Assembly: GCF_035594125.1 (NCBI RefSeq)
Contig: NC_087152.1
Span: 7,037,501-7,101,500, forward strand
DNA from: Scylla paramamosain
Lineage: Eukaryota; Arthropoda; Malacostraca; Decapoda; Portunidae
Length of the DNA stretch: 64,000 bases
Reading direction: 5' to 3'
How positions within the stretch are numbered: position 1 is the first letter of the stretch; each line of letters opens with the position of its first letter. The position numbers and the translations under genes were made by a program. Below, piece by piece: positions 1 through 34,149 of this stretch. A model generated the notes under the pieces. It searched no databases, was not told the origin of the DNA, and saw nothing but the letters and a program-made list of their open reading frames with translations.

Positions 1-46
1 TAGAGATCTGTACACCCCGCCCTTCCCTTCGTCGAGTCTGCCTCAG

Positions 47-248
47 GCGCTTTGCTCTATCACCACAACTATTTTCAAAGGCCACAGAGATGATCAGTAG
101 GGTTCTCAAGAGTGTTTCTACTGTTAATAGTATAGGAATCTTGTTAATCTGTCACTGGAGCCGTAAAAATACTCTTAATAATTTGTGTAACTTCAACTAA
201 AGCCTTTTGAAAGTAGTGGAGATGCAGCGCAGAAGTGTTTCAGAATAT
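47..248 (+). repeat. dispersed repeat, copy 1
   Basis: About 200 bp is similar throughout (roughly 85%) to 6515-6718 in the same orientation. It includes CCACAGAGATGAT, TATAGGAATCTTGTTAATC and ACTTCAACTAAAGCC. No coding or tRNA features; class unknown. Confidence 0.75.
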
Positions 249-2691
249 GGTCCTCAGTACGCAAGGTGATGGGCTTCGAGGCAATCAGGCAGCTTCCGCA
301 TCACGCCGCAGGACGTATTTCTCCACGCTCGCCACCCTCACATTTTCACGCCGAGGAATGGTGACGTACGCATACTTTTACGCTCCACTGACCACGACCG
401 CCTTGAGGGATGTGTCTTTACAGATTTTTTGTGTTTTATTTCCATACTTAGCAGAGTAGCGCCAAGTTGCATGCAAGTATTAGGTAACAGTGTTCGGTGC
501 CAGTGTTACCTGCCCGGTACCCATGACGAGCGCTACATGAGTGCCTGAGGTGACGGTTCAAATAAGGCACGCGGCCACCTCTGGAGTGTGACGGAGCGTT
601 GTCATGGTGACAGACGCACCGCGCACACGCTGCCTCCTGCTACTACGCATACTGAACACCGAACACATCGTCACCTCAGTATTGCGTGCTGGCCACTAAA
701 GGACATGACTGACGCGGTAGAAGAAAGAAAACACTAACCTGTCACGGAAGAATGATATGTATCCTGCCTTCTACATGCTGACAGATACATGGAGAAATAG
801 AAATAAATACGAAGATGGAATAACTAATAAATTCCAGGGACACGCAACAACGCTCGCGTCTCCCGGTTAGTTAAGTAACAATAACCTGACATCAGATCAT
901 AATCCTGCATGGGAGGTGTCACACATGCCGTCACGCCGCGCCGCAGCCTCAATGGTTCCTTCCAGACCGTCACGCGGGGAGGGAAATGGCACACAACAGT
1001 TTTTTTTTTTTCTCAAGTGTCTTTACATACAGCACACATCAGCATGCATGGGTGGCTCCCCGTGCATACCTGCAGCTGTGACACGACGGAAGGGAGGAGG
1101 CGAAGCGGGAGAAGGAACGCGTGTAAGATCAATGAGGCTACTCCCCCGCCCGTGCCTGCCCTCCTCGCACTGCCGACACCATGCACTCATTAGCACGACC
1201 TGGAATGCTCGCCGCGGCTTTACCCCCGCCACCGCACGAGGCACGGGACACGGGGCGACAAGACACGCACGGTAATTACCTCACCTTGACGGATGCATAA
1301 TTACACACGCGCGATGGAAAAATAACTACAAACAACGAGCCAATTGTATAAAACCTGTATGGTGACCTTCAGAATGGTTTAGCTTAGCAAGTGTGAAGTC
1401 ATCGCTGTGCCCGGCGTGGGGGTGGGCGTGGGCGTGGGCGGGCGGGGGCGGCAGGACTTACCATGACTGAGCGTGGGACTAGGTGGTGGGCCCAGGGCAC
1501 GCGGGAGGTCACTAGGTACCCCAAGCAAAGCGACGCGTCTCTTCAACCCATTTCTTGCTGTCAGTCTGGTCTCCTGCTGGTGGTGGTGGTGGTGGTGGTG
1601 CTGGTCGTCGTCGTCCTCACCATCTGTCAAAGAAAGGAAAGAGGAAAACATGCAGACAGACAGACAGATACCTAAATAGATAGGTAGGCAGATGGATGGA
1701 TAGAACAAAATTAATTAACTAATAAACTGTATAAAAATAGATAGATAAAATAGACAGATAGACAGAAAACAGACATTTGATTGTGTACAAAAGAATGTAG
1801 CACCAGTTATTGCAACTCAGGATCATATTTGCATCATGAATCACTGCAAGACAGGGTGTCACGGTGCACATCAACACGCTGGTATCACACAACTGTATAG
1901 AAAACATATCTCTATGAAATGCAGGCGTGTGGAGAGAAAGAAAAAAAAAAAAACAGATTAACCCTTACAATCCGGGTGTACATTCCAACTCTAAATCTTA
2001 CGGCACTGGGTACTTTTAGACAGAGAATCTTGCTAGAAACAACACACAGCTCACTGATTTTTAAGACCACCCTTGAAACCTCATAAAATCGTGTAATCTT
2101 AGTCTAATATAAGAGCATAAGGCAGCCAAGGGACCAAAGCAAAATCGTACTTGAAAGACAAACATAAAGGAAAATAACTCACACAGTACAATTATTAAAG
2201 CAATAAAAAAACATACAGTTATCCAAATTAATATCATGCAGTAAAAACGTTTTTGATTACAAAAATACAAGAATGACAACTATCACTCATCCCTTCCCAT
2301 TAAACTTCTTGGTCTTTGTGGAACTTTCAATACAAATAGGTTTATTAGTCCATATTTCTTTTCAGCTCAGACACATTAAATTCAGATGACTACTATCATT
2401 ACTTATGGTAATTATAGAGTCGCGATCGGAAGAGTAACCAGCTGCATTCACTTACATTGTGCTAAGAGTTGTCCCTCAGTCATAACTCCTCTGATGCGCA
2501 GTCAATCTCCTTACTAAACCTGACGTAATCAATTTTCTTAGCAGATTGGAAGTGTTAATATTGACAAAAAAGACTCTACACTCGACTTTCAACAACAACT
2601 TTACATGAATCATCTTATACAGTCATGCCAATAAACACCTTTACGTAATACAGAGTCGTAAATTTGTCATATACTGTTCTATTTGAATCTA
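249..2691. other. no recognisable gene
   Basis: The first 1.3 kb is mixed-composition sequence with several CpG-rich patches (850-1280 and about 1410-1460). There is an imperfect (GGT)n at 1575-1614 and AGAC/AGAT runs at 1650-1770. From about 1900 it is AT-rich without features. Open frames here show no domain or exon structure I trust. Confidence 0.6.
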
Positions 2692-2820
2692 TAATAGCCA
2701 CTTTACTCTTGATCTTCTAAACACACCAACACACCAGCACGCCATCTATCACCCATGGAGAGTATGAATGATGGAAGACGTGTTGCTGTGTTTAGAAGAC
2801 CGTCAGTAAAGTGGCTATTA
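2692..2820. mobile_element. 129-bp hairpin MITE
   Basis: Arms begin TAATAGCCACTTTACT on both strands and continue with inverted CTTCTAAACACA and AACAC, leaving a short loop. The sequence CTTCTAAACACACCAACAC recurs at 3077-3095, so the tip belongs to a local family. Confidence 0.65.
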
Positions 2821-2905
2821 ATTAAGATTGAAGAAGAGGAGGGGCGTATGAGAGATTTGTCACTATGCATTACTTAAAGATGCTTATTGACAAGATAATA
2901 CTGGG

Positions 2906-3095
2906 TGATTTATGTACAGTCGTAGTCAAAAGGCGAGACATACCGCACTCCCATTCTGTGTGTGTGTGTGTGTGTGTGTGTAACTTTCCTCTAGTGTTGA
3001 CTACTCCAATCTGGTAAGAAGATATATCACGCCAGGTTTTGTAGGGAGATTTATGTACAGTCGTGGTCAAAAGTCTTCTAAACACACCAACACGT
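2906..3095 (+). repeat. two Tc1-like terminal sequences in direct orientation
   Basis: ATTTATGTACAGTCGTAGTC at about 2909 and ATTTATGTACAGTCGTGGTC at about 3048, both followed by AAAAG, resemble Tc1/mariner ends. The second runs into CTTCTAAACACACCAACAC, shared with the hairpin at 2692. A (GT)11 array lies between. Confidence 0.5.
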
Positions 3096-3909
3096 CATCG
3101 ATCACTTACGAGTATACTAACCATCAACACTTGTCAGTCCACCCCGTGCAATATGAAGGCCTCCAACCGTGCGTCATGAATTACCAGCCGTCACGAGGCA
3201 AGCCCAGCATGTAGCACACTCAATATCACTCACTCATTCCCTCCTCGGGCACATTTTCCTGACCTTAGAAAGACTAAATTTACCTCCCATTTTGTAGTTT
3301 TGTGCACATGTGCCCATGCAAGTGACTCTTAACAGTGATTTTAATGTAAGAGGATAAACACAACAGTTAATGGGTTAATTGTACTCGAGATGAGACGTCT
3401 AAACTTTCAAGAATACCAGAGTGCGATCAGCGGTCACAAGTTACGAGACGCGGTCTGGGGAGAAGAGGAGCCAAAACATGAGGCGTTCTTCACACCGCTG
3501 ACGCACACCTGTGGGACCTGACCTTGAGGAAACTGCGGAACAAAGTATGATCCTCAAACGTTCCACGCGTGTATCTACAGGAATCTTCACGCACACCAAT
3601 TATGTAAGCTATTCTGCACAGCCCTCGAGTCCGCCTTGCGCCTACACATCAAGTAATGTTTCTGCAAAAAATAACAAGGTTGTAACTATTATCAGCTGAC
3701 TGTACATACGCGAAATCAAGGTTATGTCATGCTGGTCAATATTTATAGTTTTCCGCTTCCTTCCTCCTCCCCCCATCCCCAACATAACCATGACAGCCAC
3801 CCCGGCCACTCGCCCACTTACTGGTTCACGGCCACAACGCGATGCTCCAGTGTAGGCAGGATAATGTACTACAGCGCCACCTTACTTGTTTATAGCCAGA
3901 CGTGTGACA

Positions 3910-3912
<3 letters not shown>

Positions 3913-3969
<57 letters not shown>

Positions 3970-4104
3970 CACAAAACCTGGCGTGTAAAGGAACATTTTT
4001 TTTTTTTCCATATAAAGATGATAACGATGACGAGGATAATAATAATTATGACGATGACAATGTTTATGATGACAGTAAATAGATAATAACATCAAATAAT
4101 AATG

Positions 4105-4163
<59 letters not shown>

Positions 4164-4208
4164 AAAAAGAAAAAGAAGATATAATAAAAATAACTACAAC
4201 AAAAAAAA

Positions 4209-4261
<53 letters not shown>

Positions 4262-4262
4262 T
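3913..4262. repeat. (TC)n, (AAT)n-(AAG)n and (TAG)n arrays
   Basis: (TC) at 3913-3965, (AAT) then (AAG) at about 4095-4180, and (TAG) at 4209-4262. Confidence 0.95.
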
Positions 4263-4604
4263 ATAATGGCAGCAGTCTTCTTTCTTTTTTTTCTACACTT
4301 GCTATCTATCTTAATATTTTCCCACGACCAGAGCCAGACAGGAAAGGAATAATGTAAAGTTCAACCACTACCACCACCTCGCGTCACGTAACTCAACAAC
4401 AAGCACCACCATTGGAACGTTCCCCAGGTAAAGAAACGCATGGATAACAACATAATAAGAGTAAGTGGCATTTGGCAAACAGGAACAGGCTAGAGTGGAT
4501 CAACAATTTATTACAGACTCCCCCCCCCTGTCATCTTGTGTTTTTTTTTTTTCACACATTCTTTAATATTATATAAAGCTCAGTTTCTACTTACAACATA
4601 CTGC

Positions 4605-5240
4605 GATTCTTTCTTCCTATGTTCTTATGTTTTTATGTTCTCATGTCTTTCCACATTTCATTATGGTATTTATTTATGCATTATGGTGTTTATTTATGCA
4701 TTCTTTAGGTATTCTGTAAATGCCAGTTCATATTTGTACTAATGTGGTGTGCGGCTGCTTTTTTTTTTTCTTTCTTTCTTTCTTTCTTTCTCCCATGTTC
4801 TTATACTCTCATGTCTTTCCACACTCAGTATTTTTATCTTAGCTTAATTCAGACACTCCTTAATTTTTATTTGTAATGTGTTGGTGACGACTTTCTTTCT
4901 CCTGTTCTTATACTCTCATGTCTTTCCATATTTGATCCCATTGTTTTCGTCTTACCGATCTTCATACATTCTTTAATATCCTGCAAATCTCCGTTTCTAT
5001 TTATAATGTATTGCTGTTGTGGCTCTTTCTTTCTCCTATGTTCTTATGGCTTAATATCTTTCCACATTCCACTTTCTCGGCATTTTCGTCTCATCAAAAC
5101 TCATGTATTCTCTAACTTTCACACTCTTCCATCTCACTCCATAATAATAACAGGGTGGTGCCGCTGCTCTTTCTTTCTCCCCTTGTTCTTGTGTCCCCAG
5201 GTCTTCCTGCACCACTTCAGCATTTCCGCTTTATCAATGC
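4605..5240. repeat. degenerate tandem repeat, five units of about 110-165 bp
   Basis: Units share TTCTTTCTCCTATGTTCTTA followed by CTCATGTCTTTCCACA. The shared motif starts near 4640, 4810, 4919, 5053 and 5200. Only parts of each unit are conserved. Confidence 0.55.
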
Positions 5241-5904
5241 TCATGGATTCTTTAACGCTCACATTCTCAAGTCCTTCATCATGTACATAATCTGGAGTAG
5301 TTTTCCTTTCTTTCTCCATGGTTAGTAATGAGGTTGTTAGTGTCGAATCCTTATAAGGTAAATTTATGGATGAGATTGATAGATGAAAATAGGTAGACAT
5401 GTTTCATATAGAGACCGCCATGAGTAGGCTTGATGGCTTCTTGCGGCTTCCCTGATCTTCTTCCTTATATTTTCAAAGCCCGTATTTTCAAAAGTTTCAA
5501 CGTCTTATCTCGAGTACACTTAACCATTTGACTGCCACTTGGTACACCAATCCCTAGTTACCAATCACGCTGAGACAACTTGTTCTACAGCCACATAAAA
5601 TTTCTGAACTGGGGAGAAATTGCAAAAATGTATTCTTTTTTCATCGCTAACTTTCTTGCAGACGCTTATAAAGACTTCACGCATTGCTTCTGGTGCTGCT
5701 AATTGTTTCTTGTCGCAGTGAAAGGGTTAACAGGCTCTCATGGACATAATTGGGGTTCTCAGGGACGCCTTAATGATTCTACAGAGAGTTTAACAAGTAT
5801 CCTGCATTATCACTAGAAAAAGAAATGCTCGTGAAAACTTAACTAATTTTCTTCGTCGCCTTTCAAAATGTTCTTCATGAGAGAAGAAAGATCTTATTTT
5901 TCAT

Positions 5905-6030
5905 TTTTTTCACTATAGACTTTTTTTTTCACTGTAGACAATTTCAGTATAGAAAATTTTCACTGTAGACAATTTTCACTGTTGGCAGTTTTCAATATAC
6001 ACATTTTTTTTCACTATAGGCAAATTTTTC
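5905..6030. repeat. short degenerate tandem repeat
   Basis: Five to six copies of a roughly 20-bp unit around TTTTCACTGTAGACAA are separated by T runs. Confidence 0.55.
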
Positions 6031-6278
6031 CCATAATCATCCATAACTTTTTATATTCTATTACTCTTGTATTGTAATCTTTTAATAATTTTGTAGAATG
6101 TATAAAAAGAAAGACAAAATCGACATCCAATTTCCCCACCTTTTTTTATATTTTTCTTTATTTTTTTTATTTAATTTTATCTTATATTTATTTATTTTTA
6201 TATATTCTACCAATTTACCTATTTATTTATTTAGTTTGTTGTATGTTATCTATTTTTTTTTTTATCTATTTATTACTC

Positions 6279-6282
<4 letters not shown>

Positions 6283-6328
<46 letters not shown>
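6283..6328. repeat. (GT)n array
   Basis: A (GT)n run of about 23 units in a T-rich region. A (TC)n run of 16 units follows at 6800-6831. Confidence 0.95.
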
Positions 6329-6331
<3 letters not shown>

Positions 6332-6514
6332 AGGGGTCCAGGCAAACTCTTCTACACACTGGTGTCAGTATTAACAAAGAACAACCAGAGCAGTGAAGGG
6401 GGGGAGGGATTTAAGAACAATGGTCAAGGTTACTTAAGTGTCCCCTGTAAACGTTCTCCTACTTTCGCTTCTGACTCACTGACTGCATCCTCCCCTGCCC
6501 TCCAGCACCTCGCC

Positions 6515-6718
6515 ACGCTTTGCTCTCTCACCGCGACTATTTTCAGAGGCCACAGAGATGATTAGTCAGGTTCTCACAACTGTTTCTTCTGTCAGTAATA
6601 TAGGAATCTTGTTAATCCGCCACTAGAACCATAAAAATCATCCTTAAAAATTCGTGCAACTTCAACTAAAGCCTCTTGAAAGTAGTGGAGGTGCGGCGCA
6701 GTGTTTCAGAAAATAGTT
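6515..6718 (+). repeat. dispersed repeat, copy 2
   Basis: This is the partner of the repeat at 47-248. The flanks differ, so this is a dispersed element rather than a segmental duplication. Confidence 0.75.
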
Positions 6719-6792
6719 CCTGCAACCAACACACTCGTTAGGCTCGTTACTTGGATCTTCGCACATCATTCACTTCCTTCCTTCCATCTGAA

Positions 6793-6834
<42 letters not shown>

Positions 6835-7722
6835 GTGACATTCTTTTTTTTTTCTTTTTTTACTTCTAGCTCTTCTCATCATCTCTTCTTTTTGCCCTAT
6901 TAACCTCCCTCTTCATTTCCTGTCTCTTCCTTTTACACTCCTCCCAGAATCTCCTCAGAGAAAACCACAACATTCAGGCGTCCATGCATATCAAAAATTC
7001 TCATGAACATTGCGTATCACCCCTTTTAAAATTATTACATCCAGGTACATGCACACCCTCAGCCTGATCCTCCGGTCTTTCTTCTTATTATCATTCTTTC
7101 ATATGGAGCACACATTCTCCGATGAAAACATTCCCAGCCCCCGCCCTCCGCCCTTCCAAACCTGTCTTTTCCGACTCGCAGGAAGCAGGGAGACGCGCAT
7201 CTTACTCCCCATGAGAAGGCAGATTTCACTCAAATCACTACATGTGCTTGGGAACAAATTGAGTTGATCAGGGTACCATCAACAAATGTGCCAACAACTG
7301 TGTCATAGTAATTTTGCCAGCTGAGGACACGCTGGCATATCATGGTACCACTGTCACACATCTCACTCGCTGCCTAGTCTACATCTTAAGGTCTGATTTG
7401 AAAAAAATGCAGTAAGCTAACGTCATATTTCTACTATAACTCTTATTATCTAAATAAAAACATAAATAAAAACAATCTGGTATCTTATCATCATGGTTTT
7501 TGAAGGAATAAAGTGTATTTAATGCATGTTTTAAAACAATGTGCAGCAGACAATCAAAACAGACCAGTCAGGAGATGGGACTATCAGTCAGTGGATGTGT
7601 TATCGTGTCAGTGTCTCCGAGGGAAAAAGAAAGAAAAAAAAAAAAGAATGTGATAGTTGATGAAAGAGAATATAATCTGCTTTTGGATTATCCTTCTGAC
7701 ATCCGCACATATTCTCCCTTAT

Positions 7723-8194
<472 letters not shown>

Positions 8195-8197
<3 letters not shown>

Positions 8198-11100
8198 GTT
8201 GACTTCTCTCTGGCAGATACTATAGCAAAAGTAACGAGATTTGAAACTGCATAATATGCTGTCACATATCATGTACTGAGCCTTGGATTTTGTGAACATG
8301 TAGGGATTATAAGTGACTTCATGCTCTCCCCATTGCCTGGTTATCCTCTCTTCTACACTGCAATCCAACTTAATAATGCAGTGTAACAACAGTTCTGCAG
8401 AAAACTACAAACTAAAAAGTTAATGACAGTAAACTCTGTGAGAGCTCATTGACTAACTGGATTATGATAGTAAAATGAGGATGCCACTACTACTGCTACT
8501 ACTACCACTACTGTAACTACTATTACTTCTACTGTTACTTCCACTTCCACTACTTTTAGCTCTACTACCACCACTGCTGTGTTCCTCCAATTTCTCAAAA
8601 GCACTGCTATACACAGGGTGCTTAATATCAAATAAAAATTTCAAGAACATAATTGATGCAACATTCCCAAGAGGATAAGTACATATTTCCTGCATTTTAG
8701 CCATTTATTACTTATGTCTAGTACACTAGTGCCTAAAATACTATGAACACATTGCTACGGTAAAGTGGTACTACACAAGATTGCATTGTTCATTAAGGAA
8801 TAATTGCATTGATATTGAGGCACCTGGTGAGAATACCTGAATTGGGCTTATGTAACATTAAAAGTTTCTGTAGCAACTAACAAAAATATACAGTAAGATT
8901 TTCTTTACTAAAATTAAAATGAAAGTGCACATATGAAAATGGCAGAGAACCATTTGTGTCACAAAATGGGCAGCATGATGTCAAGCTTCCAACTGTGTGG
9001 GAGTGACCATGCTCATGACAGGTTTGGCTCGGATTTTCACTTCAGAACATGGTTCTCTTCACAAGCTGGCTTCCACTACAGGTAAGATTTATCATCTTTT
9101 CTAACTGCAAGCAAGTTTGGAAAAATACTTTACTGACAAGGAAAGTTGAAGGGATCCTGCTCTACTTCAATAAATGCATGTCTTGGTTTCCATTAATGTA
9201 TCATCTACCCGAACTGTTTATCACACTGCTTGGTGAACTGGTAACCCACTGGCCATTAAAAGCTGAAGTAAGTACACATTTGACTGGTAAATTGAAATAC
9301 TAATTGATTTAGATATGAATGTTTCACTTAAACTTACACTCTTTAGATGGATATAAAACATTCCTGCTATCCTAAACCATATCCTCAATTGTCTACGATC
9401 AATACAGTTATGCAAAACTCATTCAAAATGTGTCCAGAATTTGAGCAGTCGCAAAATATGATAGTTCACACTCTAAACACAAGGCTCATTACCTTTGAGT
9501 TTGACTGTCACCATGAGGCTTCATTGGAAAACCACAAAGAAAATCTATCAAGTCTAGGACATCAGAAAGTCAAGGCAAAACTCATCTGTAAAACACAGTG
9601 AGGAATCTTATGCAATCATTCACCTATCCATCTTTCCTCTGCAGCCTTCAAAAGATACCTTCATTCTTCACACTGATGTGTGACAATTCTTGGCAGCAAA
9701 ACAAAACTCACAGGTATATTCTAACCTATTACACAAGATCTCACCATTTAAGTGTTAGAACAATACTTATGACAGATTATGAGTGGAGTTGACTGATGAT
9801 AAATCAACAAGACATTAATCAGATCCATTCTTGAAGTCCACATGAAGAAGATGAAAAAGAAATAAGAAATACATAGATATGTTTGTCCCTGGAAGTGCTG
9901 GACACCCAAGGATCAATGCTGTTATACTATTGTTAAAATAATCATATATATCTATCCCTTCTATATATTACCAGCAAACTCTCTATTACCCTCTCAACTC
10001 ATTTTTTGTAACTCCTCTAGTTCTTGTTTCATTCTCCTATTAAATTTTTTTGCTATCCATCACTAAAGCCATCCAACTATAATCATTTCAATAATAACTC
10101 GGTCAATTAAAAAACATTTCACATTTTTTCAAATTAAAATGAGAAAAACTTGTACTCTACACTGCCTAGATCAGACTTTACTGTAATTTTTAGCATTAGC
10201 ACATAGATTTAAGCACATCACAAGAAAGCTTCATATGTACGAACTAGAATTGTAAAGAGGAGCATTTTTTCCTAATCATAACTCTATACTCTGTCATCTC
10301 CTCCATGTGGAGAATTAGCCAAATGTGGGTCAACAACACCCTCTTTCCACACAAACACACACACACATCACCACAAATGCCTACCTGCTAACACTGAGAG
10401 ATGCTGCTCTCAGGTGCAAGTAAATTACTTACATTAATAGAAAACAGAAACAAGTCATAACACTTTAATAATTCATCTATATGTGAAAGCTACCCATATT
10501 GTAACAAAAACAGTGGTATTGCAGAGGACATACTTCCATAAGACTAAGTTCTCTGTATCAATGAGTTGTACTTATTTTTTCAAATATCATGTGAAAAAAA
10601 TTTATTAAAAATTTTCCACATCCTATTCTTACATTTAAACAGACCAAATCCCAATTTTTCAACATCTATTCTACATAAAAAATTGTCTGAGAATTGACTG
10701 TTGATGAGTCTGTGATGCTGGTTTCATAGTGAAGCATCAAAGTTAAAACCACATCCTACACCATTTCCTTTCTTTGAACCTTATTTAGTAGACTCTCAAA
10801 ATTAACAACATTAAAACCAAGGAAATATAAAGATCTGAATTATAAATGTATATATACTCTATATCATATGATTCCTATAAAGCTTCACTACATATGCCTT
10901 CCTGCCACATGGTAATGGATCATGTAATAGCTGTGTGAGTGTAGGAATGTATGTATGTTTGCTACATGAGCAGGAAAGATATGACTATCAGTGTTAAAAA
11001 AATAATATAGGTAGTAAAACAGAGATTTCTTATGACTACACTTATCCCACCTCACTGCAGTGCAGCATATGCTGAAAGAGACAGGATTACACAGTGTGAG

Positions 11101-11519
11101 AGCTACCAGCTGGGTCATAACTGCTCACAAGAGGGGAATATAAATAATAGTTTTACCCTAAAAAAAATATCCAAATTAAAACCACTATCCTGTGTAGTCA
11201 AAACACATGGGAATAACAAGTTAAGCTGCTCCAGCATCATTCACATAAAATTCTGAATATCAGTGTATTACTCTGAAATTCATCAAGCCTTAAGTTGTTA
11301 AAAACCATGGGGTATGTGAAAATTTAAAAAAATGAAAAGTGAAGGTTGGCATTAAAACTGATGATGAGAGGACTCAATCCTTCCTACACAACCACAAAAA
11401 CATATGTAACATCTCCCTACTATACTTATCAACCCAATTTGAGACTTGAGTGGTTGCTAAAGTCAAGCAGCCCTAAATATTTCTTCACAAGGCCCACAAC
11501 AAGTCAGTTTGTGTTGCCA
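8195..11519. other. CPT1 3' UTR and/or intergenic, nearly free of simple repeats
   Basis: AT-rich sequence directly downstream of the CPT1 stop, with only an imperfect (ACT)n at 8486-8575. The scarcity of arrays compared with both sides fits a long 3' UTR. No other gene was recognised. Confidence 0.4.
10601..10606 (-). other. candidate CPT1 polyadenylation hexamer
   Basis: This AATAAA on the minus strand lies about 0.9 kb past the CPT1 stop, in AT-rich sequence without repeats. In such AT-rich DNA a hexamer can occur by chance. It is offered only as the first candidate noticed. Confidence 0.25.
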
Positions 11520-30370
<18,851 letters not shown>

Positions 30371-31140
30371 CCCTGCTGCTGCTGCCCACCCCACTCACAG
30401 TACTGTTCAGGAAACAAAACAGTTATGAGTATCTTGAGATTAGTTGCAGAGCTTCAAGCATGTCAAAGGGCAATTTAGTCTCTTTACTGACAGTATTTGA
30501 TAAGAATGTTTTGTGGAATACCAGGTGGAATTTCCTAAAATCTACTAATGAGAAAAGTCCCAACACAGTTATCAATCTTCAATTAACCTGCATTCCGCAT
30601 CTGACTGAATAATTCCAGTGATTTATCTTATTTTCAGATCATATCTTTGAAGTTGCTTTGATGTGCAAGCCTACTTCATTCTTCTTCCACAGTACAAAGT
30701 GCAAAGGTGATGACTGATAAGTGTTGTCTCATATCTATGTGGACATTTTCTGACACAAAGTTCTAAAAAATGAATTGAAGAATAAAAGTAAAGAGAAGGA
30801 AAGGATGGAGTTCTTGTAGGTTGTAAGATGGTGAAAAAAATTTGGAAAAGTGACTCAGAACATTTCATGACAGTAGGGAAAGACAGTGTTAAATATGAGC
30901 ATGAAACCAGGTAGAAGGCAAGCATTTGTGCACAGAAGACTTGATAGAGACAGAGAAAATAAGAACCAGACTGGAGTGGTAAAGCTGTAAATATACATGT
31001 ACAAACTAGTCATATTAAAATACTGAGGAAATGTGGTGGTAGCATTGATACTTTTGACAAGTGACCTTGATTGGAAGAAAATGGAAGTATAGGACCAGGT
31101 AAGTGGAGTGGAGTGCCTCTACATGAAAATAAAGGCAGTA

Positions 31141-31564
<424 letters not shown>

Positions 31565-31569
31565 ATATA

Positions 31570-31913
<344 letters not shown>

Positions 31914-31922
31914 CATATATAC

Positions 31923-32350
<428 letters not shown>

Positions 32351-33116
32351 CACAATGCCAATCCAATCCCCATCACACAACACTAGCTACTCTCACATCA
32401 GCTGGCACTACAGGGCATACACAGGCTGAGGCACTGCCAAGCTAGGGTCATCCCTGGCATATCAAACAACAAGCCAAGCCAAGTTCTGTTTATAGCCTCA
32501 GCTTGTGTGAGAGACAATTATGACTTAATACCCACCAAATTGTAAGAAATCTCAGTTTTGTCTATAATTAGTCCTTTCCTTTCTTGACTGTATTTTAGCA
32601 ACAGTGACTGAATTATAAAATCCCTCAAGTTTTATCACTGCAATACAGAATCTCCCATTCACCACACAAGCATATACAAATTGAAAATCAAACAAAATAC
32701 AAAAATTACAACAAAGAAAACAAATAAATCTTAAGTGAAACATATAAAATAAAACAGAACAAGAATATAAACAAAATACAGAAAGAAGTCATTCTTTCAA
32801 TCCAAGCATCAGCACATCTGCATGATCATCAAGTCTTGTATCACAGAAACACAAAAGGTTCTGCAGCCTTGCCAGGAGCATCTCTCCCAAGAAGAAACAC
32901 TGTTGTCCCTTTAAACACATACTTATAAAAACTTGTTAGACAGCTAGATCCAGAGAAAGGAGACAGAACTCTCTCTACCAGTTCCCAACACACCTACACA
33001 AAACCAGCACTCTCCTGCCAGGTTATTGGGGATTCGTACAAGGCACAAATCTCAGTTATTATTCTCTTCACCACCAGCCTCCATCTCAACAAATACTCTT
33101 GTTACCTATCATATTT

Positions 33117-33154
<38 letters not shown>

Positions 33155-33343
33155 CTAGAAAGAACCACCATAAAAATATAAATAATGTGACAGGAAGGAT
33201 AATGAAAAATTACAAGTTAACATTTTCTCCTTCCCCTCTTCAAGCAAATTTTCTACATCATCATAACAATGACCATCTTTATGAAAAATAAAAAAAGGCA
33301 TTATACCTTTGGCCTCACCATTCTGACTTGCTAGCATATACAA

Positions 33344-33503
<160 letters not shown>

Positions 33504-34149
33504 ATGAATAATGATGATGATAACATGCATGTTATCAAGTTTTGTGTTTTAATATAACAACCAAACAAGTCACTACAGCCTAAAGAAAAGTGATCAGGAA
33601 TCCCTGGTCAAAAAATATATACGTTATTAAATACACACATTACCGTTAAACAAACAAACCCTCCTTGAGTCCCTTATCACCATGCTTCATCTACACACCA
33701 TTCAGACATAAGAAAGAGGACACTGAAGACCAAGTGTGCAGAAACTTCCCTATGATGAAGCACTGTCTACAGATAACATGTTGATGCTTCATTTTCATTA
33801 AGGAAGACATGGAAGAGGAGGAGGAGGATAAAGAAAAGAAGCATAAACAGAAGCAGAAACAGAAGGCCTCCAGTGAACTAATTTGCCCACTATACCAAGC
33901 AGTTGCATAATAACTAAAATTGCAATGAATGCCACAATTAAAAATAAGGTCTTGAATACTAAGAAAATGACACAATGAATGAAGATATAAAAAAAAATGT
34001 GCAGATTTATGAATGTTATCATATGAAAAATTACCATTGCTTTTTACTGAAGTAGTTAAACCTTTTATTCCTTCCTTAGAAACCACCTCCCAACAAGTAA
34101 ACACAGGAACTCTCTCACCCTTTCACTGCTATTAGACACCTGGTTCCTT

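Noticed and set aside
909..1275. Overlapping frames in CpG-rich sequence at the left edge
   Set aside because: Three frames are open on both strands because the sequence is GC-rich; no domain, homology or splice signals could be recognised.
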